A DNA stretch of 64,000 nt from Paenibacillus tengchongensis (GCF_008973665.1 NZ_WACP01000012.1:124001-188000); one strand, 5' to 3'. Numbered from the stretch's first letter, positions 6,917-16,427 are shown. Numbers and translations: made by a program. Notes: a model not told the origin generated them from the letters alone.

Positions 6917-9412
6917 CTACTGCAGCTTCCACAGCGCAGGCGCTGCGGCCGGCTCCCAGCCGGCCAGCGAGGTATGGGCCTGCTGGCAAATATACCGCTG
7001 GCCGCCGTACGAGACGATGTCGCCGGCCTTATAGGCTACGCCCGCAGCCCACGCCGCGGCTCCCGCCGTCGGTGACGGACTGGCGGTCGGAGCTACAGTG
7101 GCGGTCGGCGTTGAGGTCGGTGCAGCCGTTGGCGATGGCGTCACGGCCGCAGTCGGTGCCGGTGTCACGGCCGTAGTCGGCGCAGCCGTAACGCCCGGCG
7201 TTGCCGTGGCCGTTCCGCCGCACGGCCCGATCACCTTCCACGGGCCATAAGCGCCGCTCTGGTCAGGACGGTCGCCCTGGGTCCACCATTTGGCCTCGTA
7301 AATAATGCCGCCATAGGAGGCCTGCTGGCCTTGGGTGTAAACGGCCGTAGCGCTCCAGGCAGCTACGCTGCACTGTCCGGGTGTGGGCGTTGGCACGGGA
7401 GTCGCGGTTGGCGTGGCCGAAGGCTTGACGGTCGGCGATACTGTGGGCGTGGCCGTTGGTGTTGGAGTTGCTGTCGGCTTGGCCGTTGCCGTAGGCGTTG
7501 CGCTCGGCGTAGGCGTTGGCGTGGAAGTAGGCTTTACCGTAGGCGTTACTGTCGCCGTTGGTGTAGCCGTGGCACCCGGTGTCGGGGTCGGCGTTGTCCC
7601 GCCATACAGCCTATCGTACTCGCTCCGCGAGGAGCTGCCGTTCAGGGTAATCCGCTGCGGACCGCCGGAGAAGCTGAGCTTCATCATCCCTTGCAGCTCC
7701 AGAGCTCCTCTATCCGCAATGCTTTGCGATGCAGTGCCTGTTATCCGGTAGCGGTTGAAATCCCAGGCCGAGGCGATTTGCTCCACGGCCCCCGCTCCCC
7801 ATACCGAGGTTAAGGCCGTCGTGGTCGGCAGATCGAACTCCAGCTTCCAGCCGCCGGGGATTGCCGCCCCGGTGCTATTGGAGATTTTGAGTGTATAGGT
7901 GTAATTCGGATGATCGTAGCTGCCGCTGAAAGCGACGTCGAAATCGGCCGGAGCCGGCAGCTGCGGCCCCACCGGACCGCCGGGAGGCGAAGCCGACTTC
8001 AGCTGCTCGTAGGCATAAGTGGTCAGCGAGCTGCCATAGGTGTACGTGCCGTCCGCCTGCAGCGAGTAGTCACCGGTAAGCTCCCAGAACATCATGCCGC
8101 CGAGCCCTTTTTCCTTAATATAAGCCAGTTTGTAGCCGAGCGACTCCTGGTCCTCGTAGGTCAGGAACACCTTTTGGGCCGCGTTGTAGAGGTAGGGCGT
8201 CTTGGTCACCGGATCGAAATACCGCTGATTGGCCGGATTCTTCAGCAAATTCAGGATATGCCAGATCGGATTAGCCCCGGCAGGCTGCTCCGGCGCAGGA
8301 TCGTTCCAGATGCCGAAATCTCCGTCCGCCCCTCCGCCTGTAGTTGCCGCCGAACCGTAAAGCCCCGTGTTATTGACCCCGCCGTTCACATTCTTCCAGC
8401 CGCGCGAGTAATACGGAACCCCGATAACAATCTTCTCGGGCGGCAGGGTGCCCAGGTAATACCGGACAGCCCAATCCGTATTCAGCACCGGCGTGCCGAG
8501 CGCCGCAGTCTCTGTATCTCTGGCATCGGGATAGAGCGCGGAATGCGGGCCGACATAGCCGTTCCAGGCACCGTGGAAATCGTAGGTCATCAGGTTCGCC
8601 CAATCGAGGTAACGGTTCGCTTCACCCAGCTTCATTCCTCCGAGGATCCATGAGGAGGCTGTGGCGGCGACGGTCAAATCATACTTCTGGTTATCCTGCG
8701 CACCGGCCAGATCCAGCTTCTCCCGCAGCTTCTTCAGCAGTAGCACGTAGTTGTCGTAGTTCACTCCGCGCAACGGCTCCGCCGCTGCAAAATCGTTCGG
8801 GTTGCCGGATTGGGCCGTCCCCGAAGGGTACTCCCAGTCAATGTCGACACCGTTGAACTGGTAGGTGCGCAGGAAGCTCACCACGCTGTTCGCGAACGTC
8901 TCACGGCCGGCTTCGGTGCTTGCCATGGTATAGAACCCGCCCGAAGCGGACCAGCCGCCGACCGAGATCAGCGTACGTACATCCGGATACAGCCGCTTGT
9001 ATTTGACGAGCTGGTTGAAATGCCCCTTGAACGGTACATCGGCCAGCTGGCCGGGATAATCCTTTTCGATGGCTGCGGTCCGGTCCAGGAAATCAATCTG
9101 ATTCTGGGCGTTCACCTTGGCAAAAGCATAATTAATGTGGGTAATTTGGCCCCACGGGATTTTGTCCACGGTGTAGTAACCTTTGTTAGCCTGATCGCCC
9201 CATTCGGGAAAATAGGCAATGATCTTGCGCGGATGATCGGCAGCCGGTGCAGGCGCTTCAGGCGCAGTCCCGGCGGCAAAAGCTTGCTCCTCCGTTCGGC
9301 CCGGCCAAGCCGCATAAACCGGCAGCAGCAGCAGGACAGCCAGGGCAGCAGCGAGGAAGCGGGCAGTCCGGGGCCGCCTGGCATGGTTGGGCTTCTTTAT
9401 GGACATGAACAT
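6917..9412 (-). CDS. secreted GH18 chitinase with three carbohydrate-binding modules
   Basis: Exported chitinase of 831 residues that would cut beta-1,4-linked N-acetylglucosamine polymers. Order of parts: signal peptide with hydrophobic core FLAAALAVLLLLPVYA; GH18 barrel at about 60-470 with the catalytic motif FNGVDIDWEYP and the SVGGW strand; a module at about 485-605 resembling the CBM2-like immunoglobulin fold; a Pro-Thr-Ala linker; a CBM5/12 chitin-binding module (VAAWSATAVYTQGQQASYGG); a second Pro-Thr-Ala linker; and a final CBM5/12 module ending WEPAAAPALWKLQ. An alternative ATG lies 6 bp downstream, at a better distance from GGAAGGAG. The next chitinase gene lies 124 bp upstream in the same direction and shares the C-terminal modules. 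Confidence 0.93.
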   Translation of the reverse strand: MFMSIKKPNHARRPRTARFLAAALAVLLLLPVYAAWPGRTEEQAFAAGTAPEAPAPAADHPRKIIAYFPEWGDQANKGYYTVDKIPWGQITHINYAFAKVNAQNQIDFLDRTAAIEKDYPGQLADVPFKGHFNQLVKYKRLYPDVRTLISVGGWSASGGFYTMASTEAGRETFANSVVSFLRTYQFNGVDIDWEYPSGTAQSGNPNDFAAAEPLRGVNYDNYVLLLKKLREKLDLAGAQDNQKYDLTVAATASSWILGGMKLGEANRYLDWANLMTYDFHGAWNGYVGPHSALYPDARDTETAALGTPVLNTDWAVRYYLGTLPPEKIVIGVPYYSRGWKNVNGGVNNTGLYGSAATTGGGADGDFGIWNDPAPEQPAGANPIWHILNLLKNPANQRYFDPVTKTPYLYNAAQKVFLTYEDQESLGYKLAYIKEKGLGGMMFWELTGDYSLQADGTYTYGSSLTTYAYEQLKSASPPGGPVGPQLPAPADFDVAFSGSYDHPNYTYTLKISNSTGAAIPGGWKLEFDLPTTTALTSVWGAGAVEQIASAWDFNRYRITGTASQSIADRGALELQGMMKLSFSGGPQRITLNGSSSRSEYDRLYGGTTPTPTPGATATPTATVTPTVKPTSTPTPTPSATPTATAKPTATPTPTATPTVSPTVKPSATPTATPVPTPTPGQCSVAAWSATAVYTQGQQASYGGIIYEAKWWTQGDRPDQSGAYGPWKVIGPCGGTATATPGVTAAPTTAVTPAPTAAVTPSPTAAPTSTPTATVAPTASPSPTAGAAAWAAGVAYKAGDIVSYGGQRYICQQAHTSLAGWEPAAAPALWKLQ

Positions 9413-9447
9413 CGTTCTCCTTCCATTGAATTATTCCAGGGTATGAA

Positions 9448-9504
9448 CGCTCCGCAAGGTGCAGGTCACTCCGGCAAAGAGAACCTGCAAGCTCCTGCGG
9501 AGCG
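9448..9504 (-). terminator. inverted repeat between the two chitinase genes, possible terminator
   Basis: Two arms, CGCTCCGCA with AGGTGCAGGT and ACCTGCA with TGCGGAGCG, can pair into a long interrupted stem downstream of the 9537-11471 gene. The minus strand after it (TTCATACCCTGGAATAATT) is only moderately T-rich. It may be a weak terminator or an mRNA-stabilising hairpin between the two chitinases. Confidence 0.45.
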
Positions 9505-9536
9505 CGGGCCTTATATCAAATGGACCGTGATATCAG

Positions 9537-11471
9537 TTACTGCAGCTTCCACAGCGCCGGTGTGGTTGCCGGCTCCCAGCCGGCCAGCGAGGTATGGGCC
9601 TGCTGGCAGAAATACCGCTGGCCGCCGTACGAGACGATATCGCCGGCTTTATAGGCTACGCCCGCTGCCCAGGCCGCGGCGCCCGCCGTCGGTGACGGGC
9701 TGGCGGTCGGAGCTACGGTCGCCGTCGGCGTTGGGGTCGGCGCAGTGGTCGGCGACGGCGTCACAGTGGCACTGGGCGCAGGTGTGGCCGTGCCGCCGCA
9801 CGGCCCGATCACCTTCCACGGGCCGTAGGCGCCGCTCTGGTCGGGACGGTCGCCCTGCGTCCACCACTTGGCCTCGTAGATCATGCCGCCGTAGGAGGCC
9901 TGCTGGCCTTGGGTGTAGACTGCGGCCGCGCTCCAGGCCGCTACGGTACACTGGCCCGGCGTCGGCGTAGCCGTCGCTGAAGGTGTCGGTGTGACCGTTG
10001 GCGTAGCGGTGGCGGTCGGCTTGACCGTGGCCGTTGGCGTTGCACTCGGTGTGGCGGTCGGCGTCGGGGTAGCCGTTGGCGTTGCTGTTGCTGTTGGCGT
10101 AGGCGTAACCACAACCACTCCGCCGCCCAGATCGGCAAACAGTTTATTAGTCAACGTCTTATTCCGGTCGCCGCTGGTCTCCCAGAACATCGCCCCGGCC
10201 AGCCCCTTGGATTTCAGATAGCTGGTCTTGTAGCCCAGGGATTCCACATCATCGTAGCTGATAAAGGTCTGATTCGACGGATTATACAAGTAAGGAACCT
10301 TAGCGGTGTTGTTCCAGTAGCGGGTATAGCCGTTTTTGTTGATATAGTTGGCTTCAAGATCAGAGAAATCATAATTGCCCTTCTCCCAGGTGCCGGTGGA
10401 GGAAATACCGGCGGATACCTGGTATTGGCCGTTCCCGGTGCTTGGAGCCCCGCCCCAGCCGCGCCCGTAGAACGGAACGCCCAGCACCAGCTTGCTTGCC
10501 GGAACACCGTTTGACAAATAAGTTGTGACCGCCTTATCGATATTGTAATTGGCCGGGTCGGTCAAGCCCGAGGAAGCCGCAGCCGGATCGTAATAGAGCG
10601 GTGCATTGTGCCCGGTGGTCGTATTCCAGCTGCCGTTGAAGTCATAGGTCATAATATTAATCCAGTCGACAACGGAAGCGATGCCGGCAAGGTTGTTGTT
10701 CTGCACGAACGCCGGACCGGCGCCGGAGGCGATGGTCAGGAGATACGTTTTACCGTCGGCCGTACCGGCGGCGTTCAGCTTTTCCCGGATTTTTTGCAGA
10801 AGGAGGACGTAATTCTGTTTATCTTCGGGCCGGTAACTGTTGCCCGCCAGGCCGCCGCTTACCGGATACTCCCAGTCCAGATCCACGCCGTCCATCTTGT
10901 ATTTACGGATGAAATCGACCGCCGAATTGGCGAACACCTCACGCGTCTGCGCGGATGCCGCCACATCCGAGAAACGGTTCGACCAGGTCCAGCCGCCGAC
11001 GGAGATGATGGTTTTTAAATCGGGATTCCGCTCCTTGAGCTTCCAAAGCTGCTTCAGATTGCCTTTGATCGGATCATCCCATTTGTCATCGCCGAAGCTC
11101 TTCTGCGCATCGATCCAGGGATCGCCCAGCACAATCGTTCCGTTCGGCACGCTGATCGCCTGGCCTTGCTCGTTCTGACAGGTCCAGGTCACCGGATTCG
11201 GTCCGGTCGGGTCGGGGTTGCCGTGGATGCCATTCCAGCAAATATCGGCAAAAGCATAATTGATCACATTCAGCTTGGTCGGGTCAATATCGCTGACATT
11301 AAAAGCCCGTCCATATGCGGCCCACGAGGCGTAGTATCCTACCAGCTTATAATTGGTTGCCGCGTTGACGGTCTTGGCGCCTGGGCCCAGCGCAGGAATG
11401 AGCGTAATCAGCAGTGCAGCAACCAGTCCGAGCAATAACGGTTTGCGGTTTTTTTTGGCAAAAGGCCTCAT
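9537..11471 (-). CDS. secreted GH18 chitinase with two CBM5/12 modules
   Basis: Exported chitinase of 644 residues. It has a signal peptide (LLLGLVAALLITLIPALGPGAKTVNA), a GH18 domain at about 40-445 with ISVGGWTWSNRF and the catalytic motif MDGVDLDWEYP, then a Pro-Thr-Ala linker and two CBM5/12 modules. The modules differ at only a few positions from those of the chitinase at 6917, while the catalytic domains are clearly different. This points to module duplication or gene conversion after the catalytic domains diverged. The start is preceded by AGGAGG. Between them the two enzymes may attack chitin in different ways. Confidence 0.93.
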   Translation of the reverse strand: MRPFAKKNRKPLLLGLVAALLITLIPALGPGAKTVNAATNYKLVGYYASWAAYGRAFNVSDIDPTKLNVINYAFADICWNGIHGNPDPTGPNPVTWTCQNEQGQAISVPNGTIVLGDPWIDAQKSFGDDKWDDPIKGNLKQLWKLKERNPDLKTIISVGGWTWSNRFSDVAASAQTREVFANSAVDFIRKYKMDGVDLDWEYPVSGGLAGNSYRPEDKQNYVLLLQKIREKLNAAGTADGKTYLLTIASGAGPAFVQNNNLAGIASVVDWINIMTYDFNGSWNTTTGHNAPLYYDPAAASSGLTDPANYNIDKAVTTYLSNGVPASKLVLGVPFYGRGWGGAPSTGNGQYQVSAGISSTGTWEKGNYDFSDLEANYINKNGYTRYWNNTAKVPYLYNPSNQTFISYDDVESLGYKTSYLKSKGLAGAMFWETSGDRNKTLTNKLFADLGGGVVVVTPTPTATATPTATPTPTATPSATPTATVKPTATATPTVTPTPSATATPTPGQCTVAAWSAAAVYTQGQQASYGGMIYEAKWWTQGDRPDQSGAYGPWKVIGPCGGTATPAPSATVTPSPTTAPTPTPTATVAPTASPSPTAGAAAWAAGVAYKAGDIVSYGGQRYFCQQAHTSLAGWEPATTPALWKLQ

Positions 11472-12148
11472 TTCGGTATCTACCTCCTAAGGTTCAATGG
11501 ATCGCACGGCTTTGCTGTTCTTAAGACCAGCGCCCACCTCCTGTACCGGATTCGCCTTCACTCTGTAATCTATGAAATTGGGTGTTGGTAGAATTGGAGT
11601 TACAATTAGCACAACGGGCATGCGCAAACAACACTCCGGTGCTAAAGGTAGCAGAGTATACAAGTACGGGCCTGGATTAAATGCTGCTGCAATAGGTCAA
11701 TACCGCTTAAAGGTGTGTGGGAGGGGTTCGTGTCCTTGTAGGGTAGGCATGGAAGGGATAGAATTGAAGGCAACTCTATTCTCATACAAATTGAGCCAAT
11801 ATTCTAGGGGGAAATTTCCATTTTATAGGGATATTATTATCTGATTTCTAATTCCAAGAGGGATGACTCTTCGTCATGGGCAATCCATCTCAATCGTTTA
11901 CAGCAAATAGTTCGATTACCGCACACTAATATTGCCTTTTTTACGGATCTCAGCAATCTAAGTCGATTATCTCCACATAATTTGGCCGGTATTAGTGCAA
12001 GGCATGAATTTCACCCATATTAAGTGGCGATTTTCCAACTAGATTCGCGAACTTTCCCATGCAGATGAAAATTAAGTAGCGATTTTCCAACTAATGATGT
12101 GTGAACTTGTGCTGGCTTTCCTCAACATCTATAGCTTCCCAAACAAAG
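11472..12148. other. intergenic region without a convincing gene
   Basis: About 680 bp. It should hold the promoter of the 9537-11471 chitinase gene, though no clear -35/-10 pair was found. A 90-codon open frame at 11572-11844 (plus) has no ribosome site or recognisable family and is not called. The AT-rich right half holds a repeat block (11907-12095) related to one at 56720-56906. Confidence 0.5.
11907..12095 (+). repeat. dispersed intergenic repeat block, copy A
   Basis: Direct comparison shows a related 187-bp block at 56720-56906 in the same orientation. Shared stretches include ATAGTTCGATT / ATAGTTTGATT, GCACACTAAT, TCGATTATC and ATTAAGTAGCGATTTTCCAACT. The last unit occurs twice inside this copy about 48 bp apart. 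Both copies are non-coding and AT-rich. Confidence 0.7.
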
Positions 12149-12172
12149 AGGACCGTGCCGCCGCACGGTCCT
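12149..12172 (-). terminator. intrinsic terminator at the end of the amino-sugar operon
   Basis: A 10-bp perfect stem (AGGACCGTGC / GCACGGTCCT) with loop CGCC, followed on the minus strand by CTTTGTTTGGG. It lies 125 bp after the FAD oxidoreductase stop codon. Confidence 0.75.
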
Positions 12173-12296
12173 TCCTGCTTCGATTCGGCTTACCGGCTTC
12201 GCCGCCCGGCTCTCAGCCGGCAGCCGCAGCGCTGCCCCCCGGCGGCTGTAACTCCGCATCGGTGGCAGATGCTCCGCTCCGGAGGCGAAGCTTCCG

Positions 12297-13886
12297 TTAC
12301 ACCTGCCCCAGCTCCGCCTCGGTCCAATGGAGCTGGACGCCATGATCGATCAGCAGCTGCTGATAAGCCTGGCGATGCCCGGCCGCCGCATGAACCTCAC
12401 GCGGCAGAATATTGTTGGCAATGGCATAGCTGGCCAGAAGCCCGGCGGATTCACCAATATTCCACTCCGTAGGATGAAGGCGGTAGCAGCCGTTGGCAAT
12501 CTGGGTCATCGAAATATTTTTGCATGCCGGAAGCAGATTGGTTACGCGGACAGGAATCAATGAACCGAGCGGAATTTCATACGGATGATTCGGGATGTAG
12601 AAGGTGCGCTGGGATACGGTCGTAGGATGAAGATCCAGATGATAGCTGCCGACGCCGACACTGTCCTCATAGCGCAGAGGTCCCGCTTCGCCGCGCAGTT
12701 CCTTGCTCACATCCTGCTCGGTCACTGTGTAAAGCCCGCGGATTCTTCTCGCTTCGCGGATATAGGGAGACTTCGCCAGCCCGTCCTCTGTTCCCAGTAC
12801 ATCGCCTCTCAGCCGGACCCCCGGATACCCCTTTCCGCCATCCAGCCGGGGCGCCTCGGTCTGAAGCCAGTAGACAAGCGACAAGGTCAGCTGCCGGGCT
12901 CCCCGCAAATGCTGCTCCCGTTCCTCCGGAGATACTCCGATCAGTGGACCGGCATAATAATCGTTCAAGGCCCAGTTCAGCAGAGTGACTTCACCCGCGT
13001 TCAGCGGCAGGCTCCAGATCGCAGGATCGACAATCCTCCGGTAATCCCAAAGCGATACGATCCCTTCATTGTTCGGGAACATCGTGAACTGCTTCAGCTT
13101 GCTTGTATCCTCTGCATCCGATGCGTACCAGCTGAGTATGGGATACAGCGAGAAGGACGGCACATATTGACGCCAATAGTCATAGTCCGCAGGGCGTTCT
13201 ATCGTAAAATCACCGTCCGGCAAATAATCTACGGCAGCCACATGCGTAATCGACTGCATGTCGAGCGGGTCCGCTTCCTCCAGCGCATGCGGTTCGCCTG
13301 TTTCCTGCCGGGATTCGGCGCCGCTTCTGTACTCCACTCCGGCCATTGGCAGCAGATCCCCGCATTCAGTGGCATCCAGGTAATAACGCCCCGACAGCTT
13401 GATTTCGGTGCCCTTCAGCGTATGTAGTACAGTTACCGCAGTGACCTCATCCCCCGACGTTTCGGCATGAACAGGAACCGTATGATAGAGCACTTCGATA
13501 CGCCCGGTGTTCACATAAGGAGCCAGCATTTCATGAAGCACGCTGAGGGCAACCTTTGGCTCATGGGCCAGACGGCTGACCCAGCCGTTCCCGGGATTCA
13601 GCAGCGGATCCTGCTTCGCCGACTCCGTCAGCGGATAGTTCCGTCTGTAATATTCCCGCACCCTGGTGCGGAATTCCCGGTAAGAGGCCGTGCTGCCCGA
13701 GCTCTCAATCCAGCGGTGCTCATCCGGCGGAACGGCTTGCACGGTCAGCTGTCCCCCGAGCCAATCCGTCTCCTCGGTCAGAATGACGCGCATCCCCGCT
13801 TTGGCGGCGGAGAGAGCCGCCGCCGTCCCTCCCAGTCCGCCGCCGACAATGATTACATCACTTTCTTTAACTCGTCCGGTTGTCAT
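12297..13886 (-). CDS. FAD-dependent oxidoreductase (FAD_oxidored family)
   Basis: Flavoprotein of 529 residues. The dinucleotide-binding fold is at the N-terminus (VIIVGGGLGGTAAALSAAKAGMRVILTEE), followed by TDWLGGQ, typical of the FAD_oxidored family PF12831. YLDATECGDLLPMAGVEY and the C-terminal CKNISMTQIANGCYRLHPTEWNIGESAG complete the FAD site. No signal peptide is seen. Members often sit in sugar-catabolic operons, but the substrate is not established. Its ATG overlaps the stop of the ROK kinase gene by 4 nt, with AGGAGG inside that gene, so it belongs to the amino-sugar operon and is its last gene. An oxidation step on an amino sugar or uronic acid is plausible but inferred. Confidence 0.85.
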   Translation of the reverse strand: MTTGRVKESDVIIVGGGLGGTAAALSAAKAGMRVILTEETDWLGGQLTVQAVPPDEHRWIESSGSTASYREFRTRVREYYRRNYPLTESAKQDPLLNPGNGWVSRLAHEPKVALSVLHEMLAPYVNTGRIEVLYHTVPVHAETSGDEVTAVTVLHTLKGTEIKLSGRYYLDATECGDLLPMAGVEYRSGAESRQETGEPHALEEADPLDMQSITHVAAVDYLPDGDFTIERPADYDYWRQYVPSFSLYPILSWYASDAEDTSKLKQFTMFPNNEGIVSLWDYRRIVDPAIWSLPLNAGEVTLLNWALNDYYAGPLIGVSPEEREQHLRGARQLTLSLVYWLQTEAPRLDGGKGYPGVRLRGDVLGTEDGLAKSPYIREARRIRGLYTVTEQDVSKELRGEAGPLRYEDSVGVGSYHLDLHPTTVSQRTFYIPNHPYEIPLGSLIPVRVTNLLPACKNISMTQIANGCYRLHPTEWNIGESAGLLASYAIANNILPREVHAAAGHRQAYQQLLIDHGVQLHWTEAELGQV

Positions 13887-14812
13887 GCCGTATCCTCCTG
13901 TTCATAGCTTTCCGCTTGCCGCCGCAGGCCATCCAGCGCCAGCTTGGCCGCTCCGAAGCAGCCCGCCCGGTTGCCGAGCTCCGCCGCCGCAACCATAGGG
14001 TAAACCCCTTCGCCCTGCAGCCCATTCTTCAGCAGCTTCCACCACACGTCCCGGTCATGAATAACCCCGCCGCCAATCACAATAAGCTCGGGATCGAGTG
14101 TGACGGCAATATTATCAAGGACAACCGCCAAGTCAGTTGTGTAGTCGTTAAGAACCCGCAGGGCGCCCGGCTCTCCCCGTCTCGCTTCCGCCATAATTTC
14201 CGAACCGTGTGTATACGTCCGGCCCGTCAGCTCTTGCCCGAGCCGCAGCAGCGCCGAGCCTGAGACATATTGTTCGGCACAGCCCCTTCGGCCGCAGTTG
14301 CAGGGCCGTCCGCCGGGGAACAGAATACTGTGCCCGAAATCTCCGCCGCTCCAGCGCTTTCCCCTGCTGAGCACACCTTCAATCATGAACGCGCCCCCGA
14401 CTCCGGTACCCAGCGTGAGCATGGCCAGGCTCCGCCGTCCGCGGCCGGCCCCCTGCCAGGCTTCTCCAAGGAGAGCGGCGTTGGCATCGTTATCGGCAGC
14501 TGCAGGCAGTGCAAAAGTCGCCTCCGCCCAGCCGGCAAGCTGGACTCCCTGCCATCCGGGCAGATTATCTGTAGCGTATACCACTTCACCGCTGCCCGTA
14601 TTCACTCTGCCGGCTGAAGCTATGCCGATGGCTTCAGCCGGACAGGCCTCCAACAGCTCTCTGATGACAGTGTACAGCTTGCCGAGGATCGCTTCTCTTC
14701 CCTGGCGGGCCTCCGTGACACTCCCCGCTTCAGCCCATACATTGCCCATCTCGTCGAGCACCAGACCTTTAATGGCCGTCCCGCCGATATCTACCCCGAT
14801 GACCCGTCTCAT
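13883..14812 (-). CDS. ROK family sugar kinase
   Basis: Cytosolic ATP-dependent hexose or amino-sugar kinase of 309 residues. It has the ATP-binding start IGVDIGGTAIKGLVLDE, the NDANAALLGEAW catalytic stretch, and the ROK zinc motif CNCGRRGCAEQYVSG. Because nanE lies two genes upstream, N-acetylmannosamine or N-acetylglucosamine is the most likely substrate, which gives the 6-phosphate; this is inferred from context. There is no N-terminal helix-turn-helix, so it is a kinase and not a ROK repressor. GGGAGGAG precedes the ATG. Confidence 0.9.
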   Translation of the reverse strand: MRRVIGVDIGGTAIKGLVLDEMGNVWAEAGSVTEARQGREAILGKLYTVIRELLEACPAEAIGIASAGRVNTGSGEVVYATDNLPGWQGVQLAGWAEATFALPAAADNDANAALLGEAWQGAGRGRRSLAMLTLGTGVGGAFMIEGVLSRGKRWSGGDFGHSILFPGGRPCNCGRRGCAEQYVSGSALLRLGQELTGRTYTHGSEIMAEARRGEPGALRVLNDYTTDLAVVLDNIAVTLDPELIVIGGGVIHDRDVWWKLLKNGLQGEGVYPMVAAAELGNRAGCFGAAKLALDGLRRQAESYEQEDTA

Positions 14813-14886
14813 TCACTCACTCCTCCCAATGGCCCTGTGTTCTGAGATCAAGAGCCTCTGCTATAGACCAAGGCTGCGGTACATCC

Positions 14887-15714
14887 CTAATAGATACGGT
14901 CGATGACAGCCCTGGCCGTCCGTTCCTTCATTCTCTTCGTTTCGTCCGTATGCCTGCGCTCCAATCCCTCGCAGATCAGGTCGATAATGAACAGCTGGGA
15001 AATCTTCGCACCGATTGATCCGCCTTCCAGGGGCGACTCTTTACCGGCAGTAAGCAGGACGATATCGGCGATGGACGCAATAGGCGACTTCGCGTAATTG
15101 GTCATGGCAATAATCAGAGCACCGTTCTGCTTCGCTTTCATTAACATATCATTGGTATCCAGCGTGCTTCCGGAAACACTGATGCCGAAGGCAATATCTC
15201 CTTCGCCCATCGTTACGGCCATCATCGACTGGATATGACTGTCTGCGATGGCTTCAACACGCCGCCCGATCCGCAGGAAGCGGTTCTTCGCATCCAGTGC
15301 CGTAATCGCCGATGAGCCTACGCCAAAAAACTGCACATGGCGGGCCACATCAATCCGGCTGACAGCCTCCTCAAGCTGGCTCCGGTCCAGCATGCTCAGA
15401 CTGGACTGAAGAACGTCAACCATGGACTCGTACAGATGCGTCGGGTAATCACCGTCTCTGTCTTCACGGCCGGACAAGGCTTGCTGCTTCGGCAACCCCT
15501 GGGCAAGCATCAGCTTGAAGTCCTGGTAGCCCTTGAACCCGATTTTGCGGCAAAAGCGCATCACTGTGGTTTCGCCTGTACCGGCGAAATCCGCAAGCTC
15601 AGTCACCGAGAAGTAAATAATATTATCCGGGTGCTCCAGCACACAACGGGCCACCTTCTGCTCCGATTTGGTCATGGAAGGATAATATGTGTTAATCCGA
15701 TCCGTCATTTCCAT
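14887..15714 (-). CDS. RpiR/MurR family transcriptional regulator
   Basis: DNA-binding regulator of 275 residues. The N-terminal RpiR helix-turn-helix reads SVTELADFAGTGETTVMRFCRKIGFKGYQDFKLML, and a SIS sugar-phosphate-binding domain follows (VGSSAITALDAKNRFLRIG; ISVSGSTLDTNDML). These proteins usually sense a sugar phosphate. The start overlaps the end of nanE by 23 bp. Its place inside the amino-sugar operon suggests it regulates that operon, with a phosphorylated amino sugar as effector. Confidence 0.92.
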   Translation of the reverse strand: MEMTDRINTYYPSMTKSEQKVARCVLEHPDNIIYFSVTELADFAGTGETTVMRFCRKIGFKGYQDFKLMLAQGLPKQQALSGREDRDGDYPTHLYESMVDVLQSSLSMLDRSQLEEAVSRIDVARHVQFFGVGSSAITALDAKNRFLRIGRRVEAIADSHIQSMMAVTMGEGDIAFGISVSGSTLDTNDMLMKAKQNGALIIAMTNYAKSPIASIADIVLLTAGKESPLEGGSIGAKISQLFIIDLICEGLERRHTDETKRMKERTARAVIDRIY

Positions 15715-16390
15715 TGCTAACAGCCACCTCTCTAATTGCTGCCATAAACCGCCCGGTAATTAATTGGGGCCTGGTGATGGCCGAGCCCACCACTACCCCG
15801 AAGGCACCGAGCTCAAGCGCCTGCCGGACCTGGGCGGGTTCAGTGATCCTGCCCTCGGCAATAACCGGAATGGACAAGCGCTCCACTGCACTTCGCAGCA
15901 GCCCGAAGTCCGGCCCTTCCCGCTGCAGGGAATACGGTGTATAGCCCGAGAGGGTTGTTGAGACGCAGTCCGCTCCCAAGGATTCGGCCAGCAGAGCCTC
16001 CTCCAGAATTGAAATATCCGCCATCGAAGGCGTGCCGCTCTCTTTCAGAAAGGCGGCAATCTGCTCCACCGTGCTGTCTCCCGGCCGTTTCTGGCTTGTA
16101 GCATCAAAAGCAATCATATCCGCTCCCGCTTCCAGCAGCTCGTCAATTTCTTTCAGCGTCGGCGTAATATACACAGGCGAACCGGGGTAATCCCGCTTCA
16201 CAATACCGATAACCGGCAGCGATACGGTGCTCTTGATGGCCCGGATGTCCGCAGCACCGTTGGCCCGGATGCCCGCAGCCCCTCCTTCTTCGGCGGCGGC
16301 CGCCATACGCGCCATAATACCGGCACCGTGCAGCGGTTCACCCGGAAGTGCCTGACAGGATACGATAAGTCCACGACGCAGCTTCTGCAT
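15692..16390 (-). CDS. nanE: N-acetylmannosamine-6-phosphate 2-epimerase
   Basis: Cytosolic TIM-barrel epimerase that interconverts ManNAc-6-phosphate and GlcNAc-6-phosphate. The 232-residue product from the ATG at 16390 matches family length. Visible motifs are LRRGLIVSCQALPGEPLHG at the start, GIRANGAADIRAIK, PVIGIVKRDYPGSPVYITPT, ADMIAFDATSQKRP, and PVIAEGRITEPAQVRQALELGAFGVVVGSAITRP. The frame is open upstream to 16699, but that part overlaps the DUF4127 gene and has no family character. It links imported amino sugars to the GlcNAc-6-phosphate pool; nagA and nagB are not in the window. Confidence 0.92.
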   Translation of the reverse strand: MQKLRRGLIVSCQALPGEPLHGAGIMARMAAAAEEGGAAGIRANGAADIRAIKSTVSLPVIGIVKRDYPGSPVYITPTLKEIDELLEAGADMIAFDATSQKRPGDSTVEQIAAFLKESGTPSMADISILEEALLAESLGADCVSTTLSGYTPYSLQREGPDFGLLRSAVERLSIPVIAEGRITEPAQVRQALELGAFGVVVGSAITRPQLITGRFMAAIREVAVSNGNDGSD

Positions 16391-16427
16391 GATCGGATTC
16401 AGGGTCCCCACCCTCTCTCTTAAAAGT

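Noticed and set aside
7383..7751. Plus-strand gene for a Val/Gly-rich repeat protein
   Set aside because: It is the antisense image of the Pro-Thr linker of the chitinase, where short GC-rich repeats keep several frames open.
11572..11844. A 90-codon plus-strand gene
   Set aside because: No ribosome site, no recognisable family, and codon use unlike the neighbours. It may be a decayed remnant but nothing identifies it.
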